This document shows, in pieces, positions 34,965 to 43,977 of a stretch of 64,000 nt of DNA. Position numbers and translations under genes: made by a program. The notes under the pieces were generated by a model. That model ran no database searches. It had not been told where the DNA came from and saw only the letters and a list, made by a program, of their open reading frames with translations. How positions within the stretch are numbered: the first letter of the stretch is position 1; each line of letters begins with the position of its first letter. The stretch is from Sphingomonas hankookensis (lineage in GTDB: Bacteria; Pseudomonadota; Alphaproteobacteria; Sphingomonadales; Sphingomonadaceae): assembly GCF_022664465.1 (NCBI RefSeq), contig NZ_JAKREV010000004.1, positions 62,001 to 126,000 on the forward strand. The letters are read 5' to 3'.

Positions 34965-35014
34965 GTTCTCGACGGGCGTATCTCGACAAGCTCGATACTG
35001 CTCGAACCGAACGG
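34965..35014. repeat. TTCGAGC/GTCGAGAA half-element, copy E1
   Basis: A 50-bp half-unit upstream of the GIY-YIG start, from GTTCTCGACGGGCG to CTGCTCGAACCGAACGG. It is inverse to copy D. Confidence 0.8.
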
Positions 35015-35041
35015 GGGGAAGGGGGTGGCCCAAATGGCCGG

Positions 35042-35091
35042 GTTCTCGACGGACGCTTCTCGACAAGCTCGAAGCTGCTCGAACTGAACGG
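35042..35091. repeat. TTCGAGC/GTCGAGAA half-element, copy E2
   Basis: A second half-unit in the same orientation as E1, 27 bp further on, from GTTCTCGACGGACG to GAACTGAACGG. E1 and E2 together occupy most of the nrdR-trmJ gap. Confidence 0.8.
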
Positions 35092-35142
35092 GGTTGGTCG
35101 GGGCAGGTGAAAACCGCGTGAGCCGAGGAAGGCCAAGAGGCG

Positions 35143-35604
35143 CTACCCCTTCGCCGCATCCCCCACCGCCCCGGCAAATTCCTCGAAGTCCTTCGCCTCG
35201 CGGAAGTCCTTGTAGACGCTGGCGAAGCGGATGTACGCGACCGGGTCCAAACCCTGCAGCCCCTCCATCACCAGCTCGCCGATCCGGCCCGATGCCACTT
35301 CGCTGTCGCCGGTGGTTTCCAATTGCCGCTGGATGCCCGACACCAATCGTTCGACCTGCGCGGGCGTGATCGGCCGCTTGCGACAGGCGGTGGCGACCGA
35401 GCGCAGCAGCTTGTCGCGGTCGAACGCCTGGCGGCGGTCGCCTGACTTCACGACGGTCAGGTCGCGCAGCTGGATGCGTTCGAAGGTGGTGAAGCGCGCG
35501 CCGCAGCCGCTGCATTGGCGGCGGCGGCGGATGGCGGCACCGTCGTCGCTGGGGCGGCTGTCCTTTACCTGACTGTCTTCATGGGCACAGAACGGACAGC
35601 GCAT
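35143..35604 (-). CDS. nrdR: Transcriptional repressor NrdR
   Basis: A 153-aa repressor of ribonucleotide reductase genes. The N-terminal zinc ribbon is [18 protein letters not shown] with the second pair in [15 protein letters not shown]. The ATP-cone domain follows ([45 protein letters not shown]). It senses ATP/dATP and binds NrdR boxes upstream of nrd genes, none of which lie in this window. The length is normal, and the position downstream of glyA is typical for alphaproteobacteria. Confidence 0.97.
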   Translation of the reverse strand: MRCPFCAHEDSQVKDSRPSDDGAAIRRRRQCSGCGARFTTFERIQLRDLTVVKSGDRRQAFDRDKLLRSVATACRKRPITPAQVERLVSGIQRQLETTGDSEVASGRIGELVMEGLQGLDPVAYIRFASVYKDFREAKDFEEFAGAVGDAAKG

Positions 35605-35661
35605 CGTAATTCCCGTTGGACCCGCCGCCCCGCCATCAGGCGGGGCGGGCTGGGTGCCGCG

Positions 35662-35814
35662 TCAGTAGCGCGGCTTCTTGTTCGCCTTGTAATAGGCATA
35701 GCCCGCGCCGGCGGCGGCGCCGATCAGCGGGCCGACAAACGGTACCGGAATGGCGATGACCGCGCCCAGCGCGCCCCATTTCGCCATGCTCTTGCCGACC
35801 GACTTGTCCTTCAT
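35662..35814 (-). CDS. 50-aa membrane protein of unknown function
   Basis: A short gene between glyA and nrdR on the same strand, 12 bp after the glyA stop codon is read backwards (the start at 35814 lies just downstream of glyA). The protein has a basic start (MKDKSVGKSMAKW), one hydrophobic hairpin-like segment (GALGAVIAIPVPFVGPLIG, then AAAGAGYAYY) and a basic end (KANKKPRY). AAGGAG is visible just upstream of the ATG as the ribosome-binding site. The Gly/Ala-rich segment resembles glycine-zipper motifs. No family is recognised. Confidence 0.72.
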   Translation of the reverse strand: MKDKSVGKSMAKWGALGAVIAIPVPFVGPLIGAAAGAGYAYYKANKKPRY

Positions 35815-35826
35815 GTCACGAACTCC

Positions 35827-37122
<1,296 letters not shown>

Positions 37123-37232
37123 GGGCGCGGCTCCCGCTGAAGAAGAGGTTGCGCGCGCTTTAGTCCGGGTGTCGTCCAAATGCCACCCGGGGAATCGGGT
37201 TTAGACGGTCGTCAGGTCGAGAAGACGAAGGC

Positions 37233-37248
37233 GGGTTCGCGCGAACCC
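37233..37248 (-). terminator. Palindromic hairpin between rpiB and glyA
   Basis: GGGTTCGCGCGAACCC is a perfect 16-bp palindrome starting 12 bp after the rpiB stop. There is no T-run. It may attenuate or end rpiB transcription, leaving glyA with its own promoter. Confidence 0.4.
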
Positions 37249-37259
37249 CAACCTTCCGC

Positions 37260-37700
37260 TTAGACCGGCGGATTGCCCAGCTTGTCCACGCGGCGCTGGT
37301 GGCGGTCGCCGCCGAAGGGGGTGGCGAGGAAGGCGGTAAGGCAGGCCTTTGCCATCTCGCTGCCGATCAGCCGTGCGCCCATCGCGATGACGTTGGCGTC
37401 GTTATGCTCGCGTGCGAGCGCGGCGGAAAGCGGTTCGGACACCAGTGCGCAGCGGCAGGCCGCGACCCGGTTGACCGCGATCGAGATGCCGATGCCCGAT
37501 CCGCACAGCGCTACGCCGAAATCGGCCGCATCGCCGCTAACCGCCTGCGCCAACTTGTAGCCATAGTCGGGATAGTCGACGCTGGTCGCGTCGTGGGGGC
37601 CCAGGTCAGCGACCTCGTGCCCCTGGTCATGCAACCAAGTGGCGAGTTCTGCCTTGAGCGTCAGAGCGGCGTGGTCGGATGCGATTGCGATACGGGCCAT
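37260..37700 (-). CDS. rpiB: Ribose-5-phosphate isomerase B
   Basis: A 146-aa RpiB/LacA-type isomerase that interconverts ribose 5-phosphate and ribulose 5-phosphate. The N-terminal IAIASDHAALTLKAEL, the active-site Cys loop ALCGSGIGISIAVNR and the phosphate-binding HNDANVIAMGARLIG are all present. The ATG at 37700 fits the family; a start 21 bp upstream is less likely. First gene of the rpiB-glyA-nrdR group. Confidence 0.95.
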   Translation of the reverse strand: MARIAIASDHAALTLKAELATWLHDQGHEVADLGPHDATSVDYPDYGYKLAQAVSGDAADFGVALCGSGIGISIAVNRVAACRCALVSEPLSAALAREHNDANVIAMGARLIGSEMAKACLTAFLATPFGGDRHQRRVDKLGNPPV

Positions 37701-37771
37701 GGCGCCGCTTCTAGCGGTCACGACGCGGCGGCGCTAGGCTGTGTCGTCGACGGTCAGGAAAGGATGGACGG

Positions 37772-38239
37772 ATGCGTGGATCGATCATCGTAGCGGCTCT
37801 GATACTGAGCGCGTGCGGCGCCAACGAGCGACGCAGCGAAGGGGCCGCCACGCAGGCCGATATCGAGAACAGTGCCGCCACGCCGCTGCCCGCGCCGCGC
37901 GTGCCGTCGCCGACTCCCACGCCGACGCCCACCCCCAGCGCGACCGCGACCGCGACGCTGGGCGCGAACCATTACCTGGGCCGCTGGATCGGCGTTGAGG
38001 GCATGGTCCTGAACGTCAGCGACCCCGCACAGGGCGAGGTGAAGCTCGACATGCAATACGACCTCGACAACAAGGGACAATATACCGGCACGATCACGCC
38101 CGAGGGCATCCGGTTCCAGCGTAATGGCGAGACGCTGTTGCTGCGGCCGAGCGACGGCGACGCCACCGGCCTAAAATGGCTGGCCGGCAAGAAGGACTGC
38201 CTGACGGTCAAGCCCAGCGAAGGCTATTGCCGTGACTGA
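37772..38239 (+). CDS. Lipoprotein with Pro/Thr-rich linker, unknown function
   Basis: A 155-aa lipoprotein: the signal MRGSIIVAALILSAC has a clear lipobox with Cys at residue 15. A spacer of about 45 residues is rich in Pro and Thr (PSPTPTPTPTPSATATAT). The C-terminal globular domain, from LGRWIGVEGMVLNV onward, has a beta-sandwich-like pattern and two Cys near the end (KKDCLTV, GYCRD) that could pair. AAGGA lies 8 nt before the ATG. The stop overlaps the GTG start of the DUF3429 gene by 8 bp, so the two are coupled. Confidence 0.75.
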   Translation: MRGSIIVAALILSACGANERRSEGAATQADIENSAATPLPAPRVPSPTPTPTPTPSATATATLGANHYLGRWIGVEGMVLNVSDPAQGEVKLDMQYDLDNKGQYTGTITPEGIRFQRNGETLLLRPSDGDATGLKWLAGKKDCLTVKPSEGYCRD

Positions 38240-38708
38240 TCCGATTACGCCGCCGGTCGCAGCGGTGCGACCGCCGGTGGCGGCGCTGCTGCTGGGCTAT
38301 GCCGGGTTGTTGCCGCCGATGGTCGGTATCGCCATCCGGGTGATCGATCCGGCGAAGGGCGGCATGATGTTGGCGCTGTCGCTATTCTATGCCGCGCTGA
38401 TCCTGAGCTTTCTGGGCGGGATGTGGTGGGGCATGGCGGCGGCGCGCGTGACCGGCGCGGCGATGACGCTGTGGCTGGCGGTGGCGGTGGTGCCGACGCT
38501 GGTGGCACTGACGGCGGGGGCGGTATTGTTCGCGTCGGTGGTGTCGGCGGCGGCGATCGTCGCGGCCGGGCTGCTCGGATCGCTGCTGGTCGACATGGCG
38601 CTGGTGCGTGCGGGCCATGCGCCGCCATGGTGGATGAAGCTGCGCGTGCCGTTGTCGGTCGGGTTGGCGGCGTTGACGCTGCTTGCCGGTTTGCTGGCGC
38701 AGCGCTGA
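38232..38708 (+). CDS. DUF3429 family inner-membrane protein
   Basis: A 158-aa protein with five predicted membrane segments. The signature YAALILSFLGGMWWG, preceded by LLGYAGLLPP, marks DUF3429. Function is unknown. The GTG start at 38232 overlaps the lipoprotein stop, so the two are translated together. Confidence 0.82.
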   Translation: MTDPITPPVAAVRPPVAALLLGYAGLLPPMVGIAIRVIDPAKGGMMLALSLFYAALILSFLGGMWWGMAAARVTGAAMTLWLAVAVVPTLVALTAGAVLFASVVSAAAIVAAGLLGSLLVDMALVRAGHAPPWWMKLRVPLSVGLAALTLLAGLLAQR

Positions 38709-38827
38709 CCGCCGGGTTCTGCCTTGTTCTGTGCGGTAACGGACTGCGTCGGAATTAACCCATTTCCTGAGCCGTTCGGGGGGTCGGCGCGATTGAAAGC
38801 CGCGATTTCGCGGATTAGCGTGCCACC

Positions 38828-39625
38828 ATGCCGATCCGGTTCGACCAAGCCCATGCCGCGCTGGCGTTTCTCGAACGCCACGACCTCGAACCCAGCCCCG
38901 CGCTGTACGACCTGGCGCTGGTCCATCTGTCCGACGCCGATCCGGCGTTGTCGCAGGCGATCGCGCTGGCGGTGGCCGAAGACGGCGGGTTGCGTCCCGA
39001 ACAGGCGATGCAGCTTCATGCGACGCTGCGCGGCACGTCGGACCCGACCGACCGCCAGGCGCTGGCGATGCGGATTGCCGCGACCGAGCGCGACGTGGCA
39101 CTGCTGCGCGATCAGGTGGCGACGTTGCGCGCGCTGTTGCAGGGCGGCGATGCCGACCATGACAAGCTGACCAATGCGCTGAACCAGACCGGCGCGCGGC
39201 GCATCCTCGATCAGATCGGGCAGCAGGACCGGCGCTTCGTCGTGCTGATGTTCGGGATCGACCGGCTGGTCGGGATCAACCGCGAATTCGGCCATACGGT
39301 CGGCGACAATATCCTCAACGCCTTCGCCACCAAGCTGCAACAGACCTTTCCCGAACAGGAGGCGATCCGGTGGGGCGGGAACGAGTTCATCGTGGTGATC
39401 CCCGGGCAGACGATCACCGCCGTTCGCGTGGCCGCCGAGGAAGTGCTGCAGTTGCTGGCCGAGCGTAATTTCCGCTTGCGCGGGTCGGGCGAGTCGATCG
39501 GGCGGGTAACGGCGTCGGCGGCGATCGTGCCCGATCATGTCGGCAATTTCGAAGTAATCCTGCGCGAGGCGCGGGCGAAGATCGAAACCGCGCTGGCCGC
39601 GGGCGGGAACAGGGTGGAGGTGTAG
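38828..39625 (+). CDS. GGDEF-domain protein with degenerate active site
   Basis: A 265-aa protein. The first 110 residues are helical and contain a coiled coil (LRDQVATLRALLQGG), typical of an N-terminal signalling helix. The GGDEF domain spans about residues 115-260 (LTNALNQTGARRIL, FVVLMFGIDRLVGINREFGH, VGDNILNAFA). The signature is GGNEF (residues 183-187) where active diguanylate cyclases have GGDEF or GGEEF, so cyclase activity is doubtful. A GTP- or c-di-GMP-sensing role is possible. A small hairpin (CCGCGA / TCGCGG, 38800-38813) lies just upstream of the ATG. Confidence 0.85.
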   Translation: MPIRFDQAHAALAFLERHDLEPSPALYDLALVHLSDADPALSQAIALAVAEDGGLRPEQAMQLHATLRGTSDPTDRQALAMRIAATERDVALLRDQVATLRALLQGGDADHDKLTNALNQTGARRILDQIGQQDRRFVVLMFGIDRLVGINREFGHTVGDNILNAFATKLQQTFPEQEAIRWGGNEFIVVIPGQTITAVRVAAEEVLQLLAERNFRLRGSGESIGRVTASAAIVPDHVGNFEVILREARAKIETALAAGGNRVEV

Positions 39626-39628
39626 GAT

Positions 39629-39770
39629 ATCCTCCCCGAAACGGGGAGGGGGACCATCCGCAGGATGGTGGAGGGGGCTGTCCGCATACGGAACAGTTGC
39701 GTTGCGCCGCACTCCCCCTCCACCATCGCCTTCGGCGACGGTCCCCCTCCCCGCGAGCGGGGAGGATTTT
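39629..39770. repeat. CCTCCCC...GGGGAGG palindromic element (family 3), copy a
   Basis: About 142 bp with inverted ends (ATCCTCCCCG / CGGGGAGGATTT) and internal inverted repeats ACCATCCGCAGGATGGT and ACCATCGCCTTCGGCGACGG. It separates two convergent genes. Copies lie at 47773 and 59937. Confidence 0.85.
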
Positions 39771-39773
39771 GGA

Positions 39774-41018
39774 TTACGCTGCCTTCCGCAACTCCAGCCG
39801 GCCCCAGATTTCGACCAGCGCCGCGGTCAGTTCGCGCATCATCCCTTCGTCATGCGCCGGACCCGGCGTGAAACGCAGCCGTTCGGTGCCGCGCGGTACC
39901 GTCGGGTAATTGATCGGCTGAACGTACACGCCATATTCGCGCAGCAGGATGTCGCTGATCCGCTTGGCCTTCACCGGATCGCCGACCATCAGCGGCACGA
40001 TGTGCGTGGTCGTGTCCATCACCGGCAGCCCGGCATCGGCGAACAGTGCCTTGAGCGTCGCGGCGGCGGCCTGTTGCCCCGCGCGCTCGACCGGCGAGGC
40101 CTTCAGGTGGCGGACGCTCGCCAGCGCCCCTGCGACCAGCACCGGCGACAGCGAGGTCGTGAAGATGAAGCCCGGCGCGTAGGAGCGGATAACGTCGATG
40201 ACGGTGCGGTCGGCGGCGATGTAACCGCCCATCACGCCGAACGCCTTGCCCAGCGTGCCCTCGACGATGGTCAGCCGCGAGGCCGCATCGTCGCGTTCCG
40301 AAATGCCGCCGCCGCGCGCGCCGTACATGCCGACCGCGTGGACTTCGTCGAGATAGGTCAGCGCGTTGTAGCGGTCGGCAAGGTCGCAGATCGCGTGGAT
40401 CGGGGCGACGTCGCCGTCCATCGAATAGACGCTTTCGAACGCGATCAGCTTGGGGACCGCAGGGTCTTCGGCGGCCAGCAGTTCCTCGAGGTGCGCAAGG
40501 TCGTTGTGGCGGAACACCCGCTTTTCGCAGCCCGAATGGCGGATGCCCGCGATCATCGACGCGTGGTTCAACTCGTCGGAAAAGATGATGCAGCCGGGCA
40601 GGATGCGCGCCAGCGTCGACAGCGTTGCCTCGTTCGAGACATAGCCCGACGTGAACAGCAGCGCCGCTTCCTTGTCGTGCAGGTCGGCCAGTTCGTTCTC
40701 GAGGTCGATGTGATAATGGGTGTTGCCGCCGATGTTGCGCGTGCCGCCCGATCCGGCGCCGACGTCGTGGAGCGCTTCCTCCATCGCCGCGATCACCGAC
40801 GGGTGCTGCCCCATCGCAAGGTAATCGTTCGAACACCACACGGTGATCGGCTTCGGCCCGTTATGCCCGGCGAAGCAGCGCGCATTGGGGAATTGCCCCT
40901 TGTTGCGCAGGATGTCGATGAAGACGCGGTAGCGCCCTTCCTCGTGCAGGCGGTCGATCGCCTGTGCGAAGACACGGTTGTAATCGACCGAGCGGGCCGG
41001 AACTGCGTCGATGCTCAT
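39774..41018 (-). CDS. hemA: 5-aminolevulinate synthase
   Basis: A 414-aa PLP enzyme that condenses glycine and succinyl-CoA to aminolevulinate, the first step of tetrapyrrole synthesis in alphaproteobacteria. Motifs are [57 protein letters not shown] and the PLP Lys in [14 protein letters not shown]. The ATG at 41018 gives an N-terminus about 10 residues longer than usual; no other start is better. It shares the alpha-oxoamine synthase fold with serine palmitoyltransferase, but the motif set is that of aminolevulinate synthase. Confidence 0.95.
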   Translation of the reverse strand: MSIDAVPARSVDYNRVFAQAIDRLHEEGRYRVFIDILRNKGQFPNARCFAGHNGPKPITVWCSNDYLAMGQHPSVIAAMEEALHDVGAGSGGTRNIGGNTHYHIDLENELADLHDKEAALLFTSGYVSNEATLSTLARILPGCIIFSDELNHASMIAGIRHSGCEKRVFRHNDLAHLEELLAAEDPAVPKLIAFESVYSMDGDVAPIHAICDLADRYNALTYLDEVHAVGMYGARGGGISERDDAASRLTIVEGTLGKAFGVMGGYIAADRTVIDVIRSYAPGFIFTTSLSPVLVAGALASVRHLKASPVERAGQQAAAATLKALFADAGLPVMDTTTHIVPLMVGDPVKAKRISDILLREYGVYVQPINYPTVPRGTERLRFTPGPAHDEGMMRELTAALVEIWGRLELRKAA

Positions 41019-41154
41019 GGGGCGCGGGTGTACCTGCTGGGCGCGCACGTTTCCAGCGGATAAAAGCGGTTACGGTGATCGGTGGGGGTGGGCATTTTGT
41101 CCCAGGGGGCAGGGACGGGGCACAGGCTGTCGTGGTTGCGCGCCAGCGGCTCGT

Positions 41155-41237
41155 CGTCGCTCCGGCGAAGGCTGGGGCCTTCCTGCGGCGAGGCGCGCTC
41201 CATTACCGGGAGATCCCAGCCTTCGCTGGAATGACGT
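41155..41237. repeat. CCAGCCTTCGCTGG repeat pair (family 4), copy b
   Basis: The inverse units CGGCGAAGGCTGGGGCC and CCCAGCCTTCGCTGGAATGA are separated by about 30 bp, between the hemA start and murI stop. Confidence 0.7.
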
Positions 41238-41260
41238 GTGGGCCTCTAGGCGTGCGTGCC

Positions 41261-42058
41261 CTACAACGCCTCGACCGTCCCGAACCCCTGCGACGCCAGC
41301 CCCGCCGCGATTCGCCGTTCTCGCTCGCCCAGCCGGGTGAAGACCAGCCGGCCGGGAACCGGAGTCGCCGGAAACGCCTGTCCCACCGTCAACGTCACGA
41401 TTCGTCGCGCGATGCCGGGGCCGCCGTCGACGAACGCGACATGCGGCGCGACTTCGCGCATCCGCTTCTCCAGCAGCGGGAAATGGGTGCAGGCGTTGAC
41501 GATCACGTCGATTCGCCCGCCCCCCGGCTGGCCGAACAGCCCGGCCAGTTCGGCGGCGATCGCATCGCGGGAAGGCGGGGTGCCGGCCAGTGCGGCTTCG
41601 GCCAGTTCGACCAGCGCCGCCGACCCATGGCGCAGCACGGTGCAGTCGGCGGCGAAGCGTGCCGCGAGGTCGTCGACATAGGGCTGGCGCACCGTCGCTT
41701 CGGTCCCGAGCACGCCGATCACGCGCGTCCTGCTCGCCTCCGCCGCGACCTTGATCGCGGGCACGGTGCCGACCACGGGCACGTCGAGGGCGGCGCGGAC
41801 GACCGGCAGCGCGATGGTGGAGGCGGTGTTGCAGGCGATCACCACCAGCCGGGGGCGATAGCGCTCGACCAGCCGCCCGAGCAGCGCCGGCACCCGCGCC
41901 GCGATCTCGGCCTCGGTCTTGGTACCATAGGGGAAGCCGGCCGAATCGGCGGCATAGACGATCGGCGCGGTCGGCAGCAGCCTGGCGGTCGGTGTCACGA
42001 CCGACAGCCCGCCGACGCCCGAATCGAAGAACAGGATCGGCTGCGTCGGTTCGGCCAT
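41261..42058 (-). CDS. murI: Glutamate racemase
   Basis: A 265-aa enzyme that makes D-glutamate for peptidoglycan. The N-terminal FFDSGVGGLSV, the first catalytic Cys in VVIACNTAS, and the second in VNACTHFPLLE are all present, as is the IGVLGTEATVR loop. The length is normal. It is divergent from plsY, with under 100 bp between. Confidence 0.94.
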   Translation of the reverse strand: MAEPTQPILFFDSGVGGLSVVTPTARLLPTAPIVYAADSAGFPYGTKTEAEIAARVPALLGRLVERYRPRLVVIACNTASTIALPVVRAALDVPVVGTVPAIKVAAEASRTRVIGVLGTEATVRQPYVDDLAARFAADCTVLRHGSAALVELAEAALAGTPPSRDAIAAELAGLFGQPGGGRIDVIVNACTHFPLLEKRMREVAPHVAFVDGGPGIARRIVTLTVGQAFPATPVPGRLVFTRLGERERRIAAGLASQGFGTVEAL

Positions 42059-42154
42059 GATCGCTTACTCCCTGCTCGCCGCCCACCGCGTTGCAAGCCG
42101 TCGCCGAACCCCTTACCCTGTGCCCCACAGACGGCAAGTTTAACGGGGGCTATC

Positions 42155-42760
42155 CTGCCGAGCGAAATTCTCTGGGTACAGCCGGCGGCGGCGCTGCTGA
42201 TCGGTTATCTGCTGGGGTCGATCCCGTGGGGCATATTGCTCACGCGGATCGCCGGGGCCGGCGACCTGCGCACGATCGGGTCGGGCAATATCGGCGCGAC
42301 CAACGTGCTGCGTACCGGGCGGAAAGGGCTGGCGGCGGCGACGCTGCTGCTCGACCTTTTGAAGGGCGCAGCGGCGGTGCTGCTGGTCGAACACCTGTTC
42401 CCCGGCGAGGAGCTGATCGCGGGCGCGGCGGCGTTTGTCGGCCATTGCTATCCGCTGTGGCTACGCTTCCGCGGGGGCAAGGGCGTGGCGACGATGATGG
42501 GCGTGGTCGTGGCGCTCAGCCCGCTGGCGGGGCTCGTCTATGCGATCGTGTGGCTGGGGCTGCTGGCGGTGCTGCGCATCTCGTCGGTCGCGGGCATGGC
42601 GGCGGCGGTCGCCGCGCCGATCGCGGCAGCGGCGGTCGGGCGGTTCGACCTGGTGATCCTGTTCCTTGGCCTCGCCCTGATCGTGCTGTGGAAGCACCGC
42701 GAGAATATCGAGCGGCTGGTGGCCGGTACCGAACCGAGGATCGGTCGCAAGCGTGCGTGA
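42155..42760 (+). CDS. plsY: Acyl-phosphate:glycerol-3-phosphate acyltransferase, non-standard start
   Basis: About 201 aa, with five or six membrane segments and the family motifs GSIPWGILLTRIAG, GSGNIGATNVLRTGRKG, and RFRGGKGVATMMG. It transfers the acyl group from acyl-phosphate to glycerol-3-phosphate at the inner membrane. No in-frame ATG, GTG or TTG is found near the required N-terminus. CTG at 42155, preceded by ACGGGGG, is the most likely start; ATC at 42152 and ATT at 42167 are alternatives. The 3' end overlaps dprA by 8 bp. Confidence 0.88.
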   Translation: MPSEILWVQPAAALLIGYLLGSIPWGILLTRIAGAGDLRTIGSGNIGATNVLRTGRKGLAAATLLLDLLKGAAAVLLVEHLFPGEELIAGAAAFVGHCYPLWLRFRGGKGVATMMGVVVALSPLAGLVYAIVWLGLLAVLRISSVAGMAAAVAAPIAAAAVGRFDLVILFLGLALIVLWKHRENIERLVAGTEPRIGRKRA

Positions 42761-43865
42761 TGGCGCTTCGGGTGCCGCCGACCAAAACGCCGCGCGGTTC
42801 GCGGCGCTGCGGCTGATCCGGTCGGCGAATATCGGGCCGGTGACGTTTCGCGCGCTGATCGAACGCTATGGCGATGCGGTGGCGGCGATCGAGGCGCTGC
42901 CGATGCTCGCCGCAAGGGGTGGCGGGCGGGCACCGGTGCTGGCCGACGACGCCGTCGTGCGGCGCGAGATCGCCACCGTCCGCGGCTTGGGCGGGCGCTA
43001 TCTGCTGCTGGGCGACCCCGACTACCCCGCGTTGCTGGCGGAGATCGACAGCGCGCCGCCTGCGCTGATCGTGCGGGGCGAGTTGTCGCTGCTGGCCCGG
43101 CCGGCGGTGGCGATGGTCGGCGCGCGCAACGCATCGGCGGCGGCATGCCGGTTCGCGCGCGGGCTGGCGGAGGAACTGGGCGCGGCGGGCTATACCGTCG
43201 TGTCGGGGCTGGCGCGAGGGATCGACACGGCGGTGCATCACGGCGCGATCGGCCATGCCACGATCGGGGTCATCGCCAGCGGCATCGACGTGGTGTTCCC
43301 GCCCGAAAATGCCGCGTTGCAGGAGGATGTCGCGACCCGCGGACTGCTGGTCGCCGAACAGCCGCCGGGCACGCAGCCCCTCGCCCGTCATTTCCCGTCG
43401 CGCAACCGGATCATCGCCGGACTGGCGCTGGGGACGGTGGTGGTCGAGGCCGCACCGCGATCGGGATCGCTGATCACGGCACGGCTGGCGGGAGAGGCGG
43501 GGCGTGAGGTGATGGCGGTGCCCGGATCGCCGCTCGATCCGCGCGCGCAAGGGTGCAATGCGCTGATCCGCGACGGCGCGACGCTGGTGCAGAATGCCGC
43601 CGACGTGGCGGAAATGCTGCGCCCGATCGACGCGCGGGCAGTGCGCTCGCCGGGGGCACCCTACCGCCCCGAACCGGCGGCGCAGGATGCGAGCGAGGCG
43701 GAGCGGGCGCGGATCGTCGGGCTGCTGGGACCGGTGCCCGTTGCGGTCGACGAACTGGTGCGGCAATCGGGGTGCCCGACGACCGTCGTGCAGACGGTGC
43801 TGCTGGAACTGGAACTGGCCGGGCGGCTGGAGCGACACGCCGGGGGACGAGTCAGTCTGGGGTAG
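42753..43865 (+). CDS. dprA: DNA-processing protein DprA
   Basis: A 370-aa protein with a SAM-like N-terminal part, the Rossmann-fold core and a C-terminal winged helix. Core motifs are VAMVGARNASAAACRFA, VSGLARGIDTAVHHGAI, GVIASGIDVVFPPEN, SRNRIIAGLALGTVVVEA and the RSGSLITARLA segment. DprA protects incoming single-stranded DNA and loads RecA during transformation. The GTG start at 42753 overlaps the plsY stop by 8 bp, and topA follows, giving plsY-dprA-topA. Confidence 0.94.
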   Translation: MRDGASGAADQNAARFAALRLIRSANIGPVTFRALIERYGDAVAAIEALPMLAARGGGRAPVLADDAVVRREIATVRGLGGRYLLLGDPDYPALLAEIDSAPPALIVRGELSLLARPAVAMVGARNASAAACRFARGLAEELGAAGYTVVSGLARGIDTAVHHGAIGHATIGVIASGIDVVFPPENAALQEDVATRGLLVAEQPPGTQPLARHFPSRNRIIAGLALGTVVVEAAPRSGSLITARLAGEAGREVMAVPGSPLDPRAQGCNALIRDGATLVQNAADVAEMLRPIDARAVRSPGAPYRPEPAAQDASEAERARIVGLLGPVPVAVDELVRQSGCPTTVVQTVLLELELAGRLERHAGGRVSLG

Positions 43866-43977
43866 CATTCGCCATCAAAGCGGAACGCCGCTGCTTCACC
43901 AGCCCAACCCGACTTGACGCCACCCCCCGGCGCTCCCCACTCTCGTACGCGTACGCACAAGGACCGACCGCCACATC

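Noticed and set aside
39774..41018. Serine palmitoyltransferase for sphingolipid synthesis
   Set aside because: The same fold, but the sequence motifs and N-terminus are those of 5-aminolevulinate synthase.
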